NCBI RefSeq assembly: GCF_002214485.1
Contig: NZ_CP015102.1
Span: 62,001 to 126,000, forward strand
From: Thermococcus pacificus
GTDB lineage: Archaea > Methanobacteriota_B > Thermococci > Thermococcales > Thermococcaceae
DNA length: 64,000 nucleotides
Direction of reading: 5' to 3'
The notes beneath the pieces were generated by a model. It was given only the letters and a program-made list of their open reading frames with translations, had not been told where the DNA came from and searched no databases. Below are positions 42,381 to 53,567 of the stretch, in pieces; position 1 is the first letter of the stretch, and every line of letters begins with the position of its first letter. Position numbers and translations under genes: made by a program.

Positions 42381-42909
42381 TGCAGTCCGGGGGAACCCCC
42401 TTTACTATCCTCACGTTCTTCCCTGCTTTGAAAATCCTCAGCCCATTTCTCCTCAGGCAGTCGGCATCTGTAATGAGCAGAACCACGTCCCTTCCATGTC
42501 TCCTACCTGTTTCGAGGGCCTCGCTTTTGCTCGTGCTGAGGTGGACGAACTGCCGTTTCATCGGCTTCAGGCCCTCTCTGAGAATGGACGGTAGGTTTCT
42601 TCTTGGAGTTCCATGGTAGAGAAAGCGGCTTTCAGTGTCTTCCTCGTGGTTCAGACTTACCGGAAAGCTGTGCCCGTAGCGGGCGCGGATTCTATCTCCC
42701 TTGATTTCGTAGCGGCCCTTCGGGTCGTTCGCAACGATATTGCGCACGAACTCTTCGTCAACGTCTGGATAGACCGTGTTTAATGCCTTTAAAAGCTCTC
42801 CTAGGGGAACGAAGCCCTCCACGTCCGGTTTTAGCCCGAACTCCTCCGGAGAGTGCCTCAGAATGTAGGCCATCAGTTTGCTGACCCTTGTCCTCGTTGA
42901 CCACTTCAT
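42364..42909 (-). CDS. kptA: RNA 2'-phosphotransferase (KptA/Tpt1)
   Basis: A 181-residue enzyme that transfers a 2'-phosphate from RNA to NAD, forming ADP-ribose 1''-2'' cyclic phosphate; in eukaryotes it finishes tRNA splicing. The Tpt1 catalytic Arg-His-Arg-Arg set is visible: [10 protein letters not shown] near 17-19, [34 protein letters not shown] and the C-terminal beta core ([14 protein letters not shown]). The archaeal substrate is uncertain because the archaeal splicing pathway does not leave a 2'-phosphate. ATG at 42909; the upstream leader lacks a strong ribosome binding site. Confidence 0.93.
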   Translation of the reverse strand: MKWSTRTRVSKLMAYILRHSPEEFGLKPDVEGFVPLGELLKALNTVYPDVDEEFVRNIVANDPKGRYEIKGDRIRARYGHSFPVSLNHEEDTESRFLYHGTPRRNLPSILREGLKPMKRQFVHLSTSKSEALETGRRHGRDVVLLITDADCLRRNGLRIFKAGKNVRIVKGVPPDCIILEV

Positions 42910-42940
42910 GGTGGAAAATTAAGAAGAAAGGCTAAAAAGC

Positions 42941-44677
42941 TCACGGAATCTCCACCAGCGCCCACACTGGCCTGTGATCCGACACTTCAACATCACAGAG
43001 GCATCCGTAGTCCTTCACTTCCGCGGGCCAGTCCTTTTTGAGGAGGATGTAGTCTATGTTCTCGATATCTACATCTCCCCAGTTGAATGTGTATGGCGGC
43101 CTCTCCTCGAAGGCATCGCGGTAGTCGCGCGTGAGTATCTCTATGGCCCTCTCGTCCGGCTCGGCGTTGGTGTCGCCCGCTATGATCTGGGCGGCCGGTG
43201 AGGCTTCGGCAAAGCTGAGCAGCTCTTCCGCCTGCATCGCGCGCTCTTCCTCGCTCAGCCCCATGTGGACGTTGACGAGAGTAATTCCGAGCTCCTCTAT
43301 TGAGACTTTCTGGGCGGGCCTAGCCTGGCCGATGCTCTTAAGGTTGAGCTCACCTTCTGTCTTCATGTGCCAGTGGGAGAAGACCGCTATGCCATAGGTT
43401 CCCTCAACGGCGGGATTATACTCGTAGGCGTAGCCGAGGTATGCTGACATCATCAGCGGCACGTCCTGGTAGCCGTTCCCTATCATCCCACCAACGACCT
43501 CCTGGGCGGCCCAGACGTCCGGTTTCTGCTCCCTGATGAGGTTTACAAGCTCGTAGCCGTTGAAGGTTCCATCGTACGGCCCGAATCCCTGGTGGACGTT
43601 GTAGGTCCAGATTAGAACTTCCTTCTTTGCCGGCTCGTAGCTCGGGCCCGCGTTGAAGAGCGCCAGCACTATGGCGGCCACTATTACAAGACCGGCCAGG
43701 GAGCCTGCGATCTCCTTTACACTTGGAAGCTCGACCTCAACGTTCCCTTTATAGGCGCTCAGAGCGTAGACTACCGACGCCGCCAGAATTAGGGCTTCAA
43801 GCCTGTCCTCCATAAACGCCAGACCTATGTCCCTCCCGACGTAGGCTCCGAGGGCTAGAGTGGCCATAAGGAAGAGGTAGACGGCCCCGATGACGCCGCC
43901 CCTGCTGCCCTTCGCGCTTTCAAGGAGCGCCACTGTCGAGGCGAGCGCCAGAGGAAGGCCTATGAGGCCGGCCGGCTTCACGAAGAGTGATGCCGATCCG
44001 AGAACCAGCAGGGTGGCGGCGAGGCCCGGCCTCTTCGACAGGTACGGGCCCAGTAGGATCGCCAGAGCGACCACGAAGGAGAAGCCGACGAACTGAGGCA
44101 GATAATAGACGTTAAAGCCGGAGTAGCGCATGATGGCGTTCGGGTAGATAAGGCCCAGCTCGAGCAGAGCCGCGAAAGCGTAGAGGCCGAAGCCGGGTTT
44201 TTTCAGCGTTCCGGGTTCTCTCCAGAGGGCGTAGGCCCCGAGGAAAAGCAGCAGCGCAAGGATAGCCCTCGTGTGCGGGAAGTCAATGGGTTCGCCCCCC
44301 ACGGCCAGGACGCGGAGGCTCAGATCGGCCACGAGGCCTATGGCAAGATACCTCACCTCGACCTCCTTGACCAGTGCAAGGGCCACGGGAAGGGCAAAGG
44401 CCGCTATGAGGTGAGTGTACTCCGTTGCGTCTGTTGCCAGGGAAGCGAGCGCATAGAGGGCCATGATGGCCGCTCCGGCCTTTCTGCTCATCCTCCCGAC
44501 GAGGAAGGCCGCTATGATGAAGAGCAGTATGCCTGCTCCCGAGGGGAAGTTCACCCCATAGAAGAACGTTTTTTCAAGGCTTGAGTAGGCGCCGGCCACA
44601 AAGACTCTCAGCGATGAGGCCAGAAGAACTCCCGCCCCGAGTCCCAGCAGGATTTTATCCCTCTTCTCTATTCTCAT
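42941..44677 (-). CDS. polytopic membrane protein with C-terminal endonuclease/exonuclease/phosphatase domain
   Basis: A 578-residue two-part protein. Residues about 10-350 hold 11-13 TM helices (for example FPSGAGILLFIIAAFLVGRM, AGLVIVAAIVLALFNAGP). The last about 220 residues form an EEP (exonuclease/endonuclease/phosphatase) domain: WTYNVHQG, AAQEVVG, VNVHMG, IIAGDTNAEPDE, NIDYILL and SDHRPVWA, the complete metal-dependent catalytic set. The catalytic domain follows the last TM helix and is likely outside the cell. The arrangement resembles the eukaryotic Cwh43 lipid-remodelling protein; a phospholipid or nucleotide substrate is speculative. ATG 44677 follows GGTGATGACAGCC. Confidence 0.87.
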   Translation of the reverse strand: MRIEKRDKILLGLGAGVLLASSLRVFVAGAYSSLEKTFFYGVNFPSGAGILLFIIAAFLVGRMSRKAGAAIMALYALASLATDATEYTHLIAAFALPVALALVKEVEVRYLAIGLVADLSLRVLAVGGEPIDFPHTRAILALLLFLGAYALWREPGTLKKPGFGLYAFAALLELGLIYPNAIMRYSGFNVYYLPQFVGFSFVVALAILLGPYLSKRPGLAATLLVLGSASLFVKPAGLIGLPLALASTVALLESAKGSRGGVIGAVYLFLMATLALGAYVGRDIGLAFMEDRLEALILAASVVYALSAYKGNVEVELPSVKEIAGSLAGLVIVAAIVLALFNAGPSYEPAKKEVLIWTYNVHQGFGPYDGTFNGYELVNLIREQKPDVWAAQEVVGGMIGNGYQDVPLMMSAYLGYAYEYNPAVEGTYGIAVFSHWHMKTEGELNLKSIGQARPAQKVSIEELGITLVNVHMGLSEEERAMQAEELLSFAEASPAAQIIAGDTNAEPDERAIEILTRDYRDAFEERPPYTFNWGDVDIENIDYILLKKDWPAEVKDYGCLCDVEVSDHRPVWALVEIP

Positions 44678-44767
44678 GGCTGTCATCACCTAAAACTCAA
44701 GTTGCCGGAAGAACACTTAAACTTTGTTGATGTTTCAACGGCATAATAGAAGAAAAGAAACGGAAGC

Positions 44768-46087
44768 TCAGCGGAACTTCCTCATCGCCATCTCAGCTGC
44801 GACCGTTATCGGATCAATCGTCGGGCTTATCGGTGGGGCGTAGGCCGTCTCAAGGTAGGCCACATCCTCCACCGTCGCATCCTTCTGCGCCAGGGCTGAA
44901 AGCGTCATTATCCTGCCCCAGACGCGCTCACCGCCGACTATCTGCGCTCCTATGAGCTTTCTGTCTGACTTCCTGAAGATTAGCTTGACGGTTATGGGCT
45001 TTCCGCCGGGATAGTACTCGGGCTTGGTCGAGCCTTTGAACTTGCCAGTAACTATCTCGATGCCCTCTTTCTTCGCCCTCTCCTCGGTGATTCCAAAGGT
45101 GCCGATTTCGAGGCCGAACAGCTCAGTTATTGCCGTGTTGAAGACGGGCCTGAAGGAAACGTCTTTGCCCGCTATGTGCTCTGCGGCAACTTTGGCCATC
45201 CTCACGGCCGAGGTTCCGAGCTGGCTGAGGGTTCTTTGTCCGGTAACAGCGTCAATAACTTCCGCACAGTCGCCTATCGCGTAGATGTCCGGGTCGCTCG
45301 TCTGGAGGTGCTCGTTGACGACTATTCCCCTGTTGACTTCAAGACCGGCCTTTTTGGCCAGATCAATGTTCGCCCTGACGCCGGTGGCAACTAAAACGAG
45401 GTCTGCCGGAACTTCCTCTTCGCTTATCTTAACGGCTCTGACCGGGCTTCCTATTATCTCGCTCACGCCGACGCCGAAGCGGAATGAAACGCCGTGCTTT
45501 TCCATCTCGGCCTGGACGAGCTTCGCGGTATCTTTGTCAAGCATCGTGGGCATTAGGCGATCCATCAGCTCAACGACGAGAACCTCCATGCCTAGCTTGG
45601 CAAAGGCCTCGGCCCCTTCGAGGCCTATTAAGCCGGCACCAATTACGACGGCCTTCTTCGGCTTCCTCTCGGCGATGTAGGATTTAATCCTGCGCACGTC
45701 GTCGAGGCTCTTGAGGGTGAAAACACCTTCGTTCTCAACACCCTTTATCGGAGGGACGAAGGCCTTCGAGCCAACAGCCAAGACGAGCTTGTCGTAGGGG
45801 ACCTCGCCCTTATCGGTTATCACGACTTTCCTCTCGCAGTCTATCTCTTTAACCTCTGTGTTGAGCATGAGATTGATCTTCTGCTTCTCGTAGAACTCGT
45901 TCGGGAAGACGATGACATCTTCGGGCTTCTCAATCGTTCCGCTTATCACATGGGGGAGCGCGCACGGTGAATACTGCATAGTTGGCTCCTTCCCAATGAC
46001 GGTTATCTCGGCCTTCCTGTCGAGCTTGCGCATGAAGAGGGCGAAGTTGCTCCCGGCTGTACCAGAACCGACAACCACGATTTTCAT
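44768..46087 (-). CDS. FAD-dependent NAD(P)H oxidoreductase, CoA-disulfide reductase/NADH oxidase type
   Basis: A 439-residue flavoprotein of the pyridine-nucleotide disulfide reductase family. It has the FAD motif VVVGSGTAGSNFA, one redox cysteine in YSPCALPHVISG (the CoADR/Nox/Nsr hallmark), the NAD(P)H motif VVIGAGLIGLEGAEAF and ATGVRAN, AIGDCAEV near FAD. Relatives in Pyrococcus reduce CoA disulfide, oxygen or elemental sulfur; which of these applies here is not readable from sequence. ATG 46087 follows GGTGGTGTAC. Minus-strand TATA-like CTTTTTATACC lies at about 46115-46125. Confidence 0.9.
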   Translation of the reverse strand: MKIVVVGSGTAGSNFALFMRKLDRKAEITVIGKEPTMQYSPCALPHVISGTIEKPEDVIVFPNEFYEKQKINLMLNTEVKEIDCERKVVITDKGEVPYDKLVLAVGSKAFVPPIKGVENEGVFTLKSLDDVRRIKSYIAERKPKKAVVIGAGLIGLEGAEAFAKLGMEVLVVELMDRLMPTMLDKDTAKLVQAEMEKHGVSFRFGVGVSEIIGSPVRAVKISEEEVPADLVLVATGVRANIDLAKKAGLEVNRGIVVNEHLQTSDPDIYAIGDCAEVIDAVTGQRTLSQLGTSAVRMAKVAAEHIAGKDVSFRPVFNTAITELFGLEIGTFGITEERAKKEGIEIVTGKFKGSTKPEYYPGGKPITVKLIFRKSDRKLIGAQIVGGERVWGRIMTLSALAQKDATVEDVAYLETAYAPPISPTIDPITVAAEMAMRKFR

Positions 46088-46196
46088 GTACACCACCGGA
46101 GAAAGAAGGGGGAAGAGGTATAAAAAGGTGGCTTTCGTGAGAGGGGATTAAATCCCAAAGCTTTGCGGAGAAAAGTTGGCAAAGAGAAAGTAGCAA

Positions 46197-48116
<1,920 letters not shown>

Positions 48117-48124
<8 letters not shown>

Positions 48125-48389
48125 CGTCACCACCCACCAGCACCTCAACGCGGACTGGCCTTATCGGGACTCTGGCCCGCGGGAGGGGAATCTCGTCGGG
48201 TTTCTTGCCAGTTTTCCTCGCTAGGATCGCCATCACGAGCGGTATGCACGTTCTCCCCTGGCAGGGCCCCATCCCTATGCGGAGGAGGCGCTTTATCTCC
48301 TCGATATCGGTGACGCCCTCGTCTATGAGTGCCTCGATTTCCTCTACCGTTACGTCGTTGCAGCGACAGATGATCACCTTTCCGGACAT
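48117..48389 (-). CDS. pdhX: PDH2 small [2Fe-2S] BFD-like subunit
   Basis: A 90-residue subunit with a bacterioferritin-associated-ferredoxin-like fold: CRCNDVTVEEIEAL at the N-terminus and GPCQGRTC in the middle, the four cysteines that bind a [2Fe-2S] cluster. The rest (ARKTGKKPDEIPLPRARVPIRPVRVE) matches the C-terminus of the PDH1 alpha subunit, which carries this domain as a fusion. It relays electrons between the flavin subunits. ATG 48389 is preferred (GAGGTGATCAAA) and lies 5 bases after the pdhF stop. Confidence 0.9.
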
Positions 48390-48394
48390 TTTGA

Positions 48395-48898
48395 TCACCT
48401 CTCCACCTTAACCGCCCTGACGTCCCACGCCAACTCAATCGGCACCTCGACGGTGATTATCGGCGTGTCCCCCTTCGTCTTCTCCCTTGGGACGACGGTG
48501 AGAACCTTTCCCTTCCCGACGGGTTCTCCAACGCGGTTGAGGAGAACCACTTCCTCCCCTCTCTCCGGGAGCGGCAGAAGCTCGTGAGGCATCGTTATCC
48601 TTGCCTTATCGCCAACGTAGTGCACCATGAAGAACGCCAGCCCGGGGCATATCTGGACGCAGAGGGAGCATCCTATGCACTTCTCATAGTCCACTATGGG
48701 TATGTCGTTCGGCGTGGGCATGCTTATCGCGCCGGTCGGGCATATCTCCCTGCAGGGTGCGCAGGGTATCTCCTGGGGACACTCCGGGACCGCGACGGGT
48801 CTTGCCCCCAATCTTTCCTCGCTCGGCTTCGGAATTATCTCAAAAAGCTCCTCGGGCGTTATGTATCCCCTCTGAAGGTAAGGAGGAATCTCAGACAT
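48395..48898 (-). CDS. pdhF: PDH2 ferredoxin-like subunit with two [4Fe-4S] sites
   Basis: A 167-residue Fe-S subunit. The first cysteine set is PECPQEIPCAPCREICP and the second is CIGCSLCVQICP, together ligating two [4Fe-4S] clusters, followed by a beta-rich C-terminal domain (MPHELLPLPERGEEVVLLN). It carries electrons away from the flavins of PDH2. ATG 48898 overlaps the pdhA stop by 8 bases and follows GGTCGGTGGG, so the four genes are translationally coupled. Confidence 0.9.
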   Translation of the reverse strand: MSEIPPYLQRGYITPEELFEIIPKPSEERLGARPVAVPECPQEIPCAPCREICPTGAISMPTPNDIPIVDYEKCIGCSLCVQICPGLAFFMVHYVGDKARITMPHELLPLPERGEEVVLLNRVGEPVGKGKVLTVVPREKTKGDTPIITVEVPIELAWDVRAVKVER

Positions 48899-50336
48899 TC
48901 CCACCGACCCCCGCAAGAAGCTTCCTTATTCCCTCAGCGACGTGCCTTCCGAAGGGCCCGGAGCGGAACTCCTCGAGGTCGCGCTGGGCCCTCTCTATCT
49001 CCTTCACCCAGCTCTCCTCAGCTATTCCCAGCCTCAGGGCGGCGGCTATGCCGGCTATCTTGCCTTCAAGCATCGCCGTTGTCGCTTCTTCTATTCCCGC
49101 CGTGTCTCCGGCAACGAATATTCCCCTGACCGTTGTTTCCATCCACTCATCGCGAACCGCTACGTGGCCGCCGAGCTCGCGGACGAACCTTATCTGGCAC
49201 CCTGCCTGATGGAGGAGCTCTATGCTTGGCCTCAGCCCAACGGCGAGGGCTATCACATCCACGTCGAAGACCTTCTCCGTCCCGGGTATCGGCTTCCAGT
49301 TCTCGTCGAGTTGGGCTATTACAGCCCTTTCAACCCTCTCCTTCCCCTCGGCGCGCAGGATTGTGTGTCTCGTGAGGATTGGGATTCCGAGGCGCCTCAC
49401 CTTGGCAGCATGCACAAAGTAGCCGCCGACCTTTGGCATCACCTCAACTATCGCTTCAACTTCAACGCCGGCCTGTACGAGCTGGTAAGCTAGGATTAAC
49501 CCGACGTTTCCGGCACCGACTATCAGAACCCTGTCGCCCGGCTTTACCCCGTAGGTGTTCATCAGCGTTTGAATCGCCCCGGCACCGTAGATTCCGGGCA
49601 GGTCGTTGTTCTCGAAGGGTATCATCTTCTCCATAGCGCCGGTGGCCACTATAAGTGCCCTTCCCCGGAACTCCATGAGTTCCTTGTTCTTCCTCACACA
49701 GAGGACGAGCTTTTCATCCCCCTCCTGGAAGATGCCCACTGCCGAGGTCTCGAGAAATACCTCTATGTTATCCCTCTTTCTGACCTCTTTCTCCAGAATT
49801 TTCGCTATCTCCACTCCTCTGACGCCGGCGAACTGCTCCCTCTTCCCAAAGAACTTGTGGGTCTGCTTAACGAGCTGTCCTCCGAGCATGGGGTTTTCGT
49901 CGAGGAGAACAACGCTTGCCCCCGCATCGGCCGCGTGTATCGCCGCCATCAAACCGGCGGGCCCGCCGCCGATAACAACTATGTCCGCCTTCACAGCCTT
50001 CGCGTCCCTAAACTCCGGGGGTTTGGCCTCTTTGGGCAGCTTTGCCTTTCCCCTCTGGGGTTCTATCCGCATTCCGCCCTCCACGAGGGTTATGCACGTC
50101 CTGACGTTTGGTATACCGTTGACTATCATGAGGCACGAGGAGCACTTCCCGATGGCGCAGAAGAGCCCCCTGGGGCGCTTTTCGTTGGCAGAATAGTTCA
50201 GGACCTTTATTCCTGCGGCGTGGAGTGCCGCGGCGATGGGTTCTCCCTCATAGGCCTTCACTGGTTGCCCGTTGAAATATATAGTGACCTCTCTGCCCCG
50301 TTTAAATCTCAGAAGTGGATGTTCATTAAGGCGCAT
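48891..50336 (-). CDS. pdhA: L-proline dehydrogenase PDH2, alpha subunit
   Basis: A 481-residue flavoprotein, first gene of the PDH2 operon. The N-terminal plant-type [2Fe-2S] domain is intact: FCAIGKCSSC and VRTC provide four cysteines. FAD- and nucleotide-binding motifs follow: VVIGGGPAGLMAAIHAADAG, LDENPMLGGQ and VLIVGAGNVGLILAYQL. It relays electrons from the beta subunit towards NAD or a ferredoxin-type acceptor. ATG 50336 is preceded on this strand by GGTGACGTCCA. Comparison with the PDH1 alpha subunit shows the two have distributed their Fe-S domains differently. Confidence 0.93.
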   Translation of the reverse strand: MRLNEHPLLRFKRGREVTIYFNGQPVKAYEGEPIAAALHAAGIKVLNYSANEKRPRGLFCAIGKCSSCLMIVNGIPNVRTCITLVEGGMRIEPQRGKAKLPKEAKPPEFRDAKAVKADIVVIGGGPAGLMAAIHAADAGASVVLLDENPMLGGQLVKQTHKFFGKREQFAGVRGVEIAKILEKEVRKRDNIEVFLETSAVGIFQEGDEKLVLCVRKNKELMEFRGRALIVATGAMEKMIPFENNDLPGIYGAGAIQTLMNTYGVKPGDRVLIVGAGNVGLILAYQLVQAGVEVEAIVEVMPKVGGYFVHAAKVRRLGIPILTRHTILRAEGKERVERAVIAQLDENWKPIPGTEKVFDVDVIALAVGLRPSIELLHQAGCQIRFVRELGGHVAVRDEWMETTVRGIFVAGDTAGIEEATTAMLEGKIAGIAAALRLGIAEESWVKEIERAQRDLEEFRSGPFGRHVAEGIRKLLAGVGGNV

Positions 50337-50425
50337 TGGACGTCACCCATGAACAAGTTGGTGGAGAACCTTATGAAAATTTTTCAATATAAAGGTGGAC
50401 AACCTTTGGTTCTCGACCTACCAAA

Positions 50426-50436
50426 GCTTTATATAT
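50426..50436 (+). promoter_or_regulatory. TATA box of the SRP RNA gene
   Basis: GCTTTATATAT, about 26 bases before the predicted 5' end of the 7S RNA. Confidence 0.65.
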
Positions 50437-50456
50437 CCGGCCCAGATAACTACTCT

Positions 50457-50777
50457 CGGCGGCGGGCTAGGCCGGGGGGTTCGGCGTCCCCTGTAACCGG
50501 AAACCGTCGATATGCCGGGGCCGAAGCCCGGGGGGCGGTTCCCAAATCCAGCGGCAGAAGTCGGGGCATAACGGTGATCCCTCGTCCCGGGGGGCCGGCG
50601 GTGGAGGAGGCGGAGCTGGAGGGCTCCGCTAACCTCCTTTGCCCGCCGAACCCCGCCAGGCCCGGAAGGGAGCAACGGTAGGCGGGACGTGCGGCGCTCC
50701 CGGGGTAGCGGGGGTGAGCGAGCCCCGGTGGAAGCCGCTGGAGGAGGGTTCCCACCCCCGGGCGCGCCCGCCGCCAC
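50457..50777 (+). ncRNA. 7S signal recognition particle RNA
   Basis: A GC-rich region of about 320 bases with the archaeal SRP RNA features. The two ends pair: GGCGGCGGGC (50458-50467) with GCCCGCCGCC (50766-50775). The Alu domain holds TGTAACC near 50490. The S domain has the universal helix 8 (CCAGGCCCGGAAGGGAGCA, about 50657-50675) with a GGAA tetraloop and the asymmetric loop that binds SRP54. The exact ends are estimated from the pairing and the TATA box. It directs ribosomes making membrane proteins to the translocon. Confidence 0.93.
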
Positions 50778-50848
50778 TAAAAATACTTCTCCAAAATCCT
50801 AGGCAAAAACTTAATAGTCCGGCGCTCTTTTGATGTTGAGGTGTCAAA

Positions 50849-51754
50849 ATGGCGAGCCTTGAGGTCGAGCTTTTCGGGATAAGGTTCGAGAACCCCCTCA
50901 TCCTCGCATCGGGAATAAACGACAAGGTGCCTGAGCAGTGGATAAGGGCCCACGAGGAAGGAGCGGGTGGAGTTGTAACGAAATCAATCGGAATCGAGCC
51001 GAGGAAGGGCTACGATAACCCGACGATAGTGGAGCTCCCCTACGGCCTTATAAACGCGATGGGACTGCCAAACCCGGGCTGGAGGGGCTTCCTTGAGATG
51101 GTGGATGGCTATACCTTTGATTTCCCGCTCATCGTTTCCATCTTCGGCGGAACACCTGAGGAGTTCGCCTTCCTCGCCGAAAAGCTGAGTGAAGTGGCCG
51201 ATGCCTTTGAGCTCAACCTCAGCTGTCCCCATGCTAAAGGCTACGGCATGGAAATTGGCCAGAAAACGGAGAACGTCTACGAAGTTGTTAAAGCCGTCAA
51301 GGACGCCACCGATAAGCCAGTTATAGCGAAGCTCACACCAAACACCGACGATATAACGAAACTCGGACTGGCTGCCGAAAAAGCGGGAGCGGATGCCGTC
51401 TCTGCCATAAACACGCTGAAGGCGATAGCGATTGACATCTATGCGAGGAGGCCCATCCTCAGCAACAGGGTTGGAGGTTATTCCGGGCCGGGAGTTAAGC
51501 CTGTTGCCCTAAGGGCCGTCTACGACCTCGCGAGAACCCTCGACATCCCGGTCATCGGGATTGGGGGCATAACGACATGGCAAGATGCAGTCGAGTTTTT
51601 ACTTGCGGGGGCCTCAGCACTTCAGATAGGCACTGCCCTTTCCCTCCGCGGCTGGAAGGTCTTCCGGGAGATAAGCGAGGGGATTGAGAGATACCTTGAG
51701 GGGGAGGGCTTTTCGAGCGTGGAGGAGATAGTGGGGTTGGCTCTGGAGAAATAA
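50849..51754 (+). CDS. pyrD: dihydroorotate dehydrogenase
   Basis: A 301-residue class 1B dihydroorotate dehydrogenase of pyrimidine synthesis, an FMN TIM barrel. FMN- and substrate-binding motifs are [27 protein letters not shown] and GLPNPGW; the catalytic Cys lies in [26 protein letters not shown] and [15 protein letters not shown] complete the phosphate site. The class 1B partner pyrK (electron-transfer subunit) is not next to it, but an Nfn-S/PyrK-like subunit lies 11 kb away. TATA-like ACTTAATAG precedes it. queC follows on the same strand. Confidence 0.95.
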   Translation: MASLEVELFGIRFENPLILASGINDKVPEQWIRAHEEGAGGVVTKSIGIEPRKGYDNPTIVELPYGLINAMGLPNPGWRGFLEMVDGYTFDFPLIVSIFGGTPEEFAFLAEKLSEVADAFELNLSCPHAKGYGMEIGQKTENVYEVVKAVKDATDKPVIAKLTPNTDDITKLGLAAEKAGADAVSAINTLKAIAIDIYARRPILSNRVGGYSGPGVKPVALRAVYDLARTLDIPVIGIGGITTWQDAVEFLLAGASALQIGTALSLRGWKVFREISEGIERYLEGEGFSSVEEIVGLALEK

Positions 51755-51909
51755 GTATGAAGAAGTGGAAAACGTTCTCACTGAGCAGAGATTTGACTCC
51801 TGAGGAAATAGAAAAAGCCACGGAGGAAGCCCTCAACGAGGCCATGAGTGACATCGAACTTCCGGAAAACTTTAAGCCATCACAATTAAACTTGAGCTGG
51901 GTGAGAAAA

Positions 51910-52629
51910 ATGAAGCGCGCCGTTGTTCTGTTTTCCGGCGGGCTGGACTCAACGGCCTGCCTTTACTGGGCCAAGAAGAACTACGATGAGGTAATAATGC
52001 TCACGGTCAACTACGGCAGCAACGAGGAGAAAGTGACGAACAGAGTAGCGGAGTTCTTCTCAAAAGAACTGGGAGTCCCGCTGAAGATTGCGAGGCTGGA
52101 CTTCCTTGAGGAGTTCTCAAAACTGAGGGGCACTACGCTCGTAGGCGGGGAGACGCCTAAAGTTACCGCTCAGGAGCTTGAAGACATGAGCGTTGCTCAG
52201 GAAACAGCCAAGAGCGTCTGGGTTCCAGCGAGAAACGTTGTGCTAATATCGGTCGCGGCGTCGCTTTTGGATGCACTCGGCGGCGGGGACATCATAGTGG
52301 GCTTCAATGCCGAGGAAGGAGCCACCTTTCCGGACAATACTCCGGAGTTCGCGGAGAGGATGAACGAGATGCTCCGCTACGGCACGATGGCGGAAGTAAG
52401 GGTCGTTGCCCCGCTCATAAACCTCGACAAGAAGGGCATAGCGAAGCTTTTGAAAGAGTTAAACGCGAAGTACGAGTACTCCAACTCCTGCTACATGCCG
52501 AAGGGCTTCACGGAGGACGGAAAGCCGATACACTGCGGCGAGTGCGAGAGCTGTGTGAGGAGACACCGCGGGCTCATTGAAGGTATCGGAGAGGACAGGA
52601 CCGTTTACGCGGTCGAGCCCGAGATTTGA
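51910..52629 (+). CDS. queC: 7-cyano-7-deazaguanine synthase (archaeosine pathway)
   Basis: A 239-residue QueC. It converts 7-carboxy-7-deazaguanine to preQ0 with ATP and ammonia, for archaeosine in tRNA. The PP-loop is [22 protein letters not shown]-type contacts appear as [36 protein letters not shown] follows, and four zinc-binding cysteines are in SNSCYMPKG and [15 protein letters not shown] 51910 is chosen because GGTGAG precedes it and the length matches the family. The reading frame is open 51 codons further, to an ATG at 51757, only two bases after pyrD; that acidic N-terminal extension may be real (see findings). Confidence 0.93.
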   Translation: MKRAVVLFSGGLDSTACLYWAKKNYDEVIMLTVNYGSNEEKVTNRVAEFFSKELGVPLKIARLDFLEEFSKLRGTTLVGGETPKVTAQELEDMSVAQETAKSVWVPARNVVLISVAASLLDALGGGDIIVGFNAEEGATFPDNTPEFAERMNEMLRYGTMAEVRVVAPLINLDKKGIAKLLKELNAKYEYSNSCYMPKGFTEDGKPIHCGECESCVRRHRGLIEGIGEDRTVYAVEPEI

Positions 52630-52655
52630 TGTCCGGCTCTGGTAACTCACCGCAA

Positions 52656-52666
52656 GATTTATAAAT
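52656..52666 (+). promoter_or_regulatory. TATA box of the tRNA-Phe/tRNA-Gly genes
   Basis: GATTTATAAAT, 28-38 bases before the first base of tRNA-Phe. Confidence 0.6.
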
Positions 52667-52693
52667 CCGCTTCAGCCTTTTATCTTTGGGCGT

Positions 52694-52770
52694 GGGGCGG
52701 TAGCTCAGCCTGGGAGAGCGCCGGACTGAAGATCCGGGTGTCGGGGGTTCAAATCCCCCTCGCCCCACCA
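52694..52770 (+). tRNA. tRNA-Phe (GAA), CCA encoded
   Basis: 77 bases. The acceptor stem GGGGCGG pairs with TCGCCCC (one G-U); the D arm is GCTC/GAGC; the anticodon stem CCGGA/TCCGG encloses CTGAAGA, anticodon GAA; the T arm is GGGGG-TTCAAAT-CCCCC. The discriminator is A, and CCA is encoded. No intron. Confidence 0.97.
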
Positions 52771-52782
52771 CTTTCTTGCAAT

Positions 52783-52860
52783 GCGGTGGTAGTCTAGCCT
52801 GGTCTAGGACACCGGCCTTCCAAGCCGGTGACCCGGGTTCAAATCCCGGCCACCGCACCA
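52783..52860 (+). tRNA. tRNA-Gly (TCC), CCA encoded
   Basis: 78 bases, 12 bases after tRNA-Phe. The acceptor stem GCGGTGG pairs with CCACCGC; the anticodon loop CTTCCAA gives anticodon TCC between CCGGC and GCCGG; the T arm is CCGGG-TTCAAAT-CCCGG. CCA is encoded. No intron. Likely co-transcribed with tRNA-Phe because no promoter fits in the gap. Confidence 0.96.
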
Positions 52861-52889
52861 CAACTTCAGGTTCTGGGATTCTCCAGGAA

Positions 52890-53567
52890 TTATCGGAGGT
52901 TATCTTGGAGCCCTTTCAGTTCCCTGACCCTGGAGACTATAAACTCCCTCAAAAACTCCCCATTGAACTCCATTTTTCTTCCCGCTAAGTACGAGTGGTA
53001 GATTTCAACCGCTTCCTCGTCCCCAATCTCTTCGAGCTTCCTCAAAACGTCGTCCTTTTTGAGGCTTGAGCCGTGCAGAAAAGCCATCAGCCGAGCAGTT
53101 TCGCCGGCCAGGATGTGGAGCATCTTTGGATTTCCCGAGAAGCGTTCAAGATTCTTCAGAATGCCCTCCAGCCTCCCGGGGAGTATTTCCTTAACCCGGT
53201 ATTCGGGCAGGAGCTCGACTATGTCCTCGCCGGTAACCACGATGTGATTCTCCCTGAAATCCGCCTGGTAAACCGTCAGGAACTTGTAGGGGTAGCCGAG
53301 ACGGAGGGGGTCGCGGAGGTTGGAGAGCCACTCCCAAGCGATGTCAACCTCGACGGGTTTGAGAGGTTTAGTACACTCCTCAAGAACCGGCCTTATTCTT
53401 GAGAGCACTTCCTCTGGTTCGATACCGTCCTCAAGAACCGCAAAGAAGTCAACATCGCTCGTCCCGGGAAGGTAATCTCCCCTCACAAGGGAGCCGTAGA
53501 GAATTAAGGAGTAGAGGCCGGGAACCCGGCCGAGGTTTCGCCCGATGCAGTCTACAACCTCAATCAT
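52890..53567 (-). CDS. nucleotidyltransferase-domain protein (pol beta superfamily)
   Basis: A 225-residue protein with the minimal nucleotidyltransferase motif ILYGSLVRGDYLPGTSDVDFF, GS-x-x-RGD with the two acidic residues of D-V-D for metal binding, and a third acidic residue in PVEVDIAWEW. The C-terminal about 100 residues are helical (HEPN-like or helical substrate-binding type). Substrate unknown; small-molecule adenylylation is possible. Its ATG overlaps the bpsA stop by 4 bases, so it is co-translated with the polyamine enzyme. The 3' end faces the tRNA genes. Confidence 0.85.
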   Translation of the reverse strand: MIEVVDCIGRNLGRVPGLYSLILYGSLVRGDYLPGTSDVDFFAVLEDGIEPEEVLSRIRPVLEECTKPLKPVEVDIAWEWLSNLRDPLRLGYPYKFLTVYQADFRENHIVVTGEDIVELLPEYRVKEILPGRLEGILKNLERFSGNPKMLHILAGETARLMAFLHGSSLKKDDVLRKLEEIGDEEAVEIYHSYLAGRKMEFNGEFLREFIVSRVRELKGLQDNLR

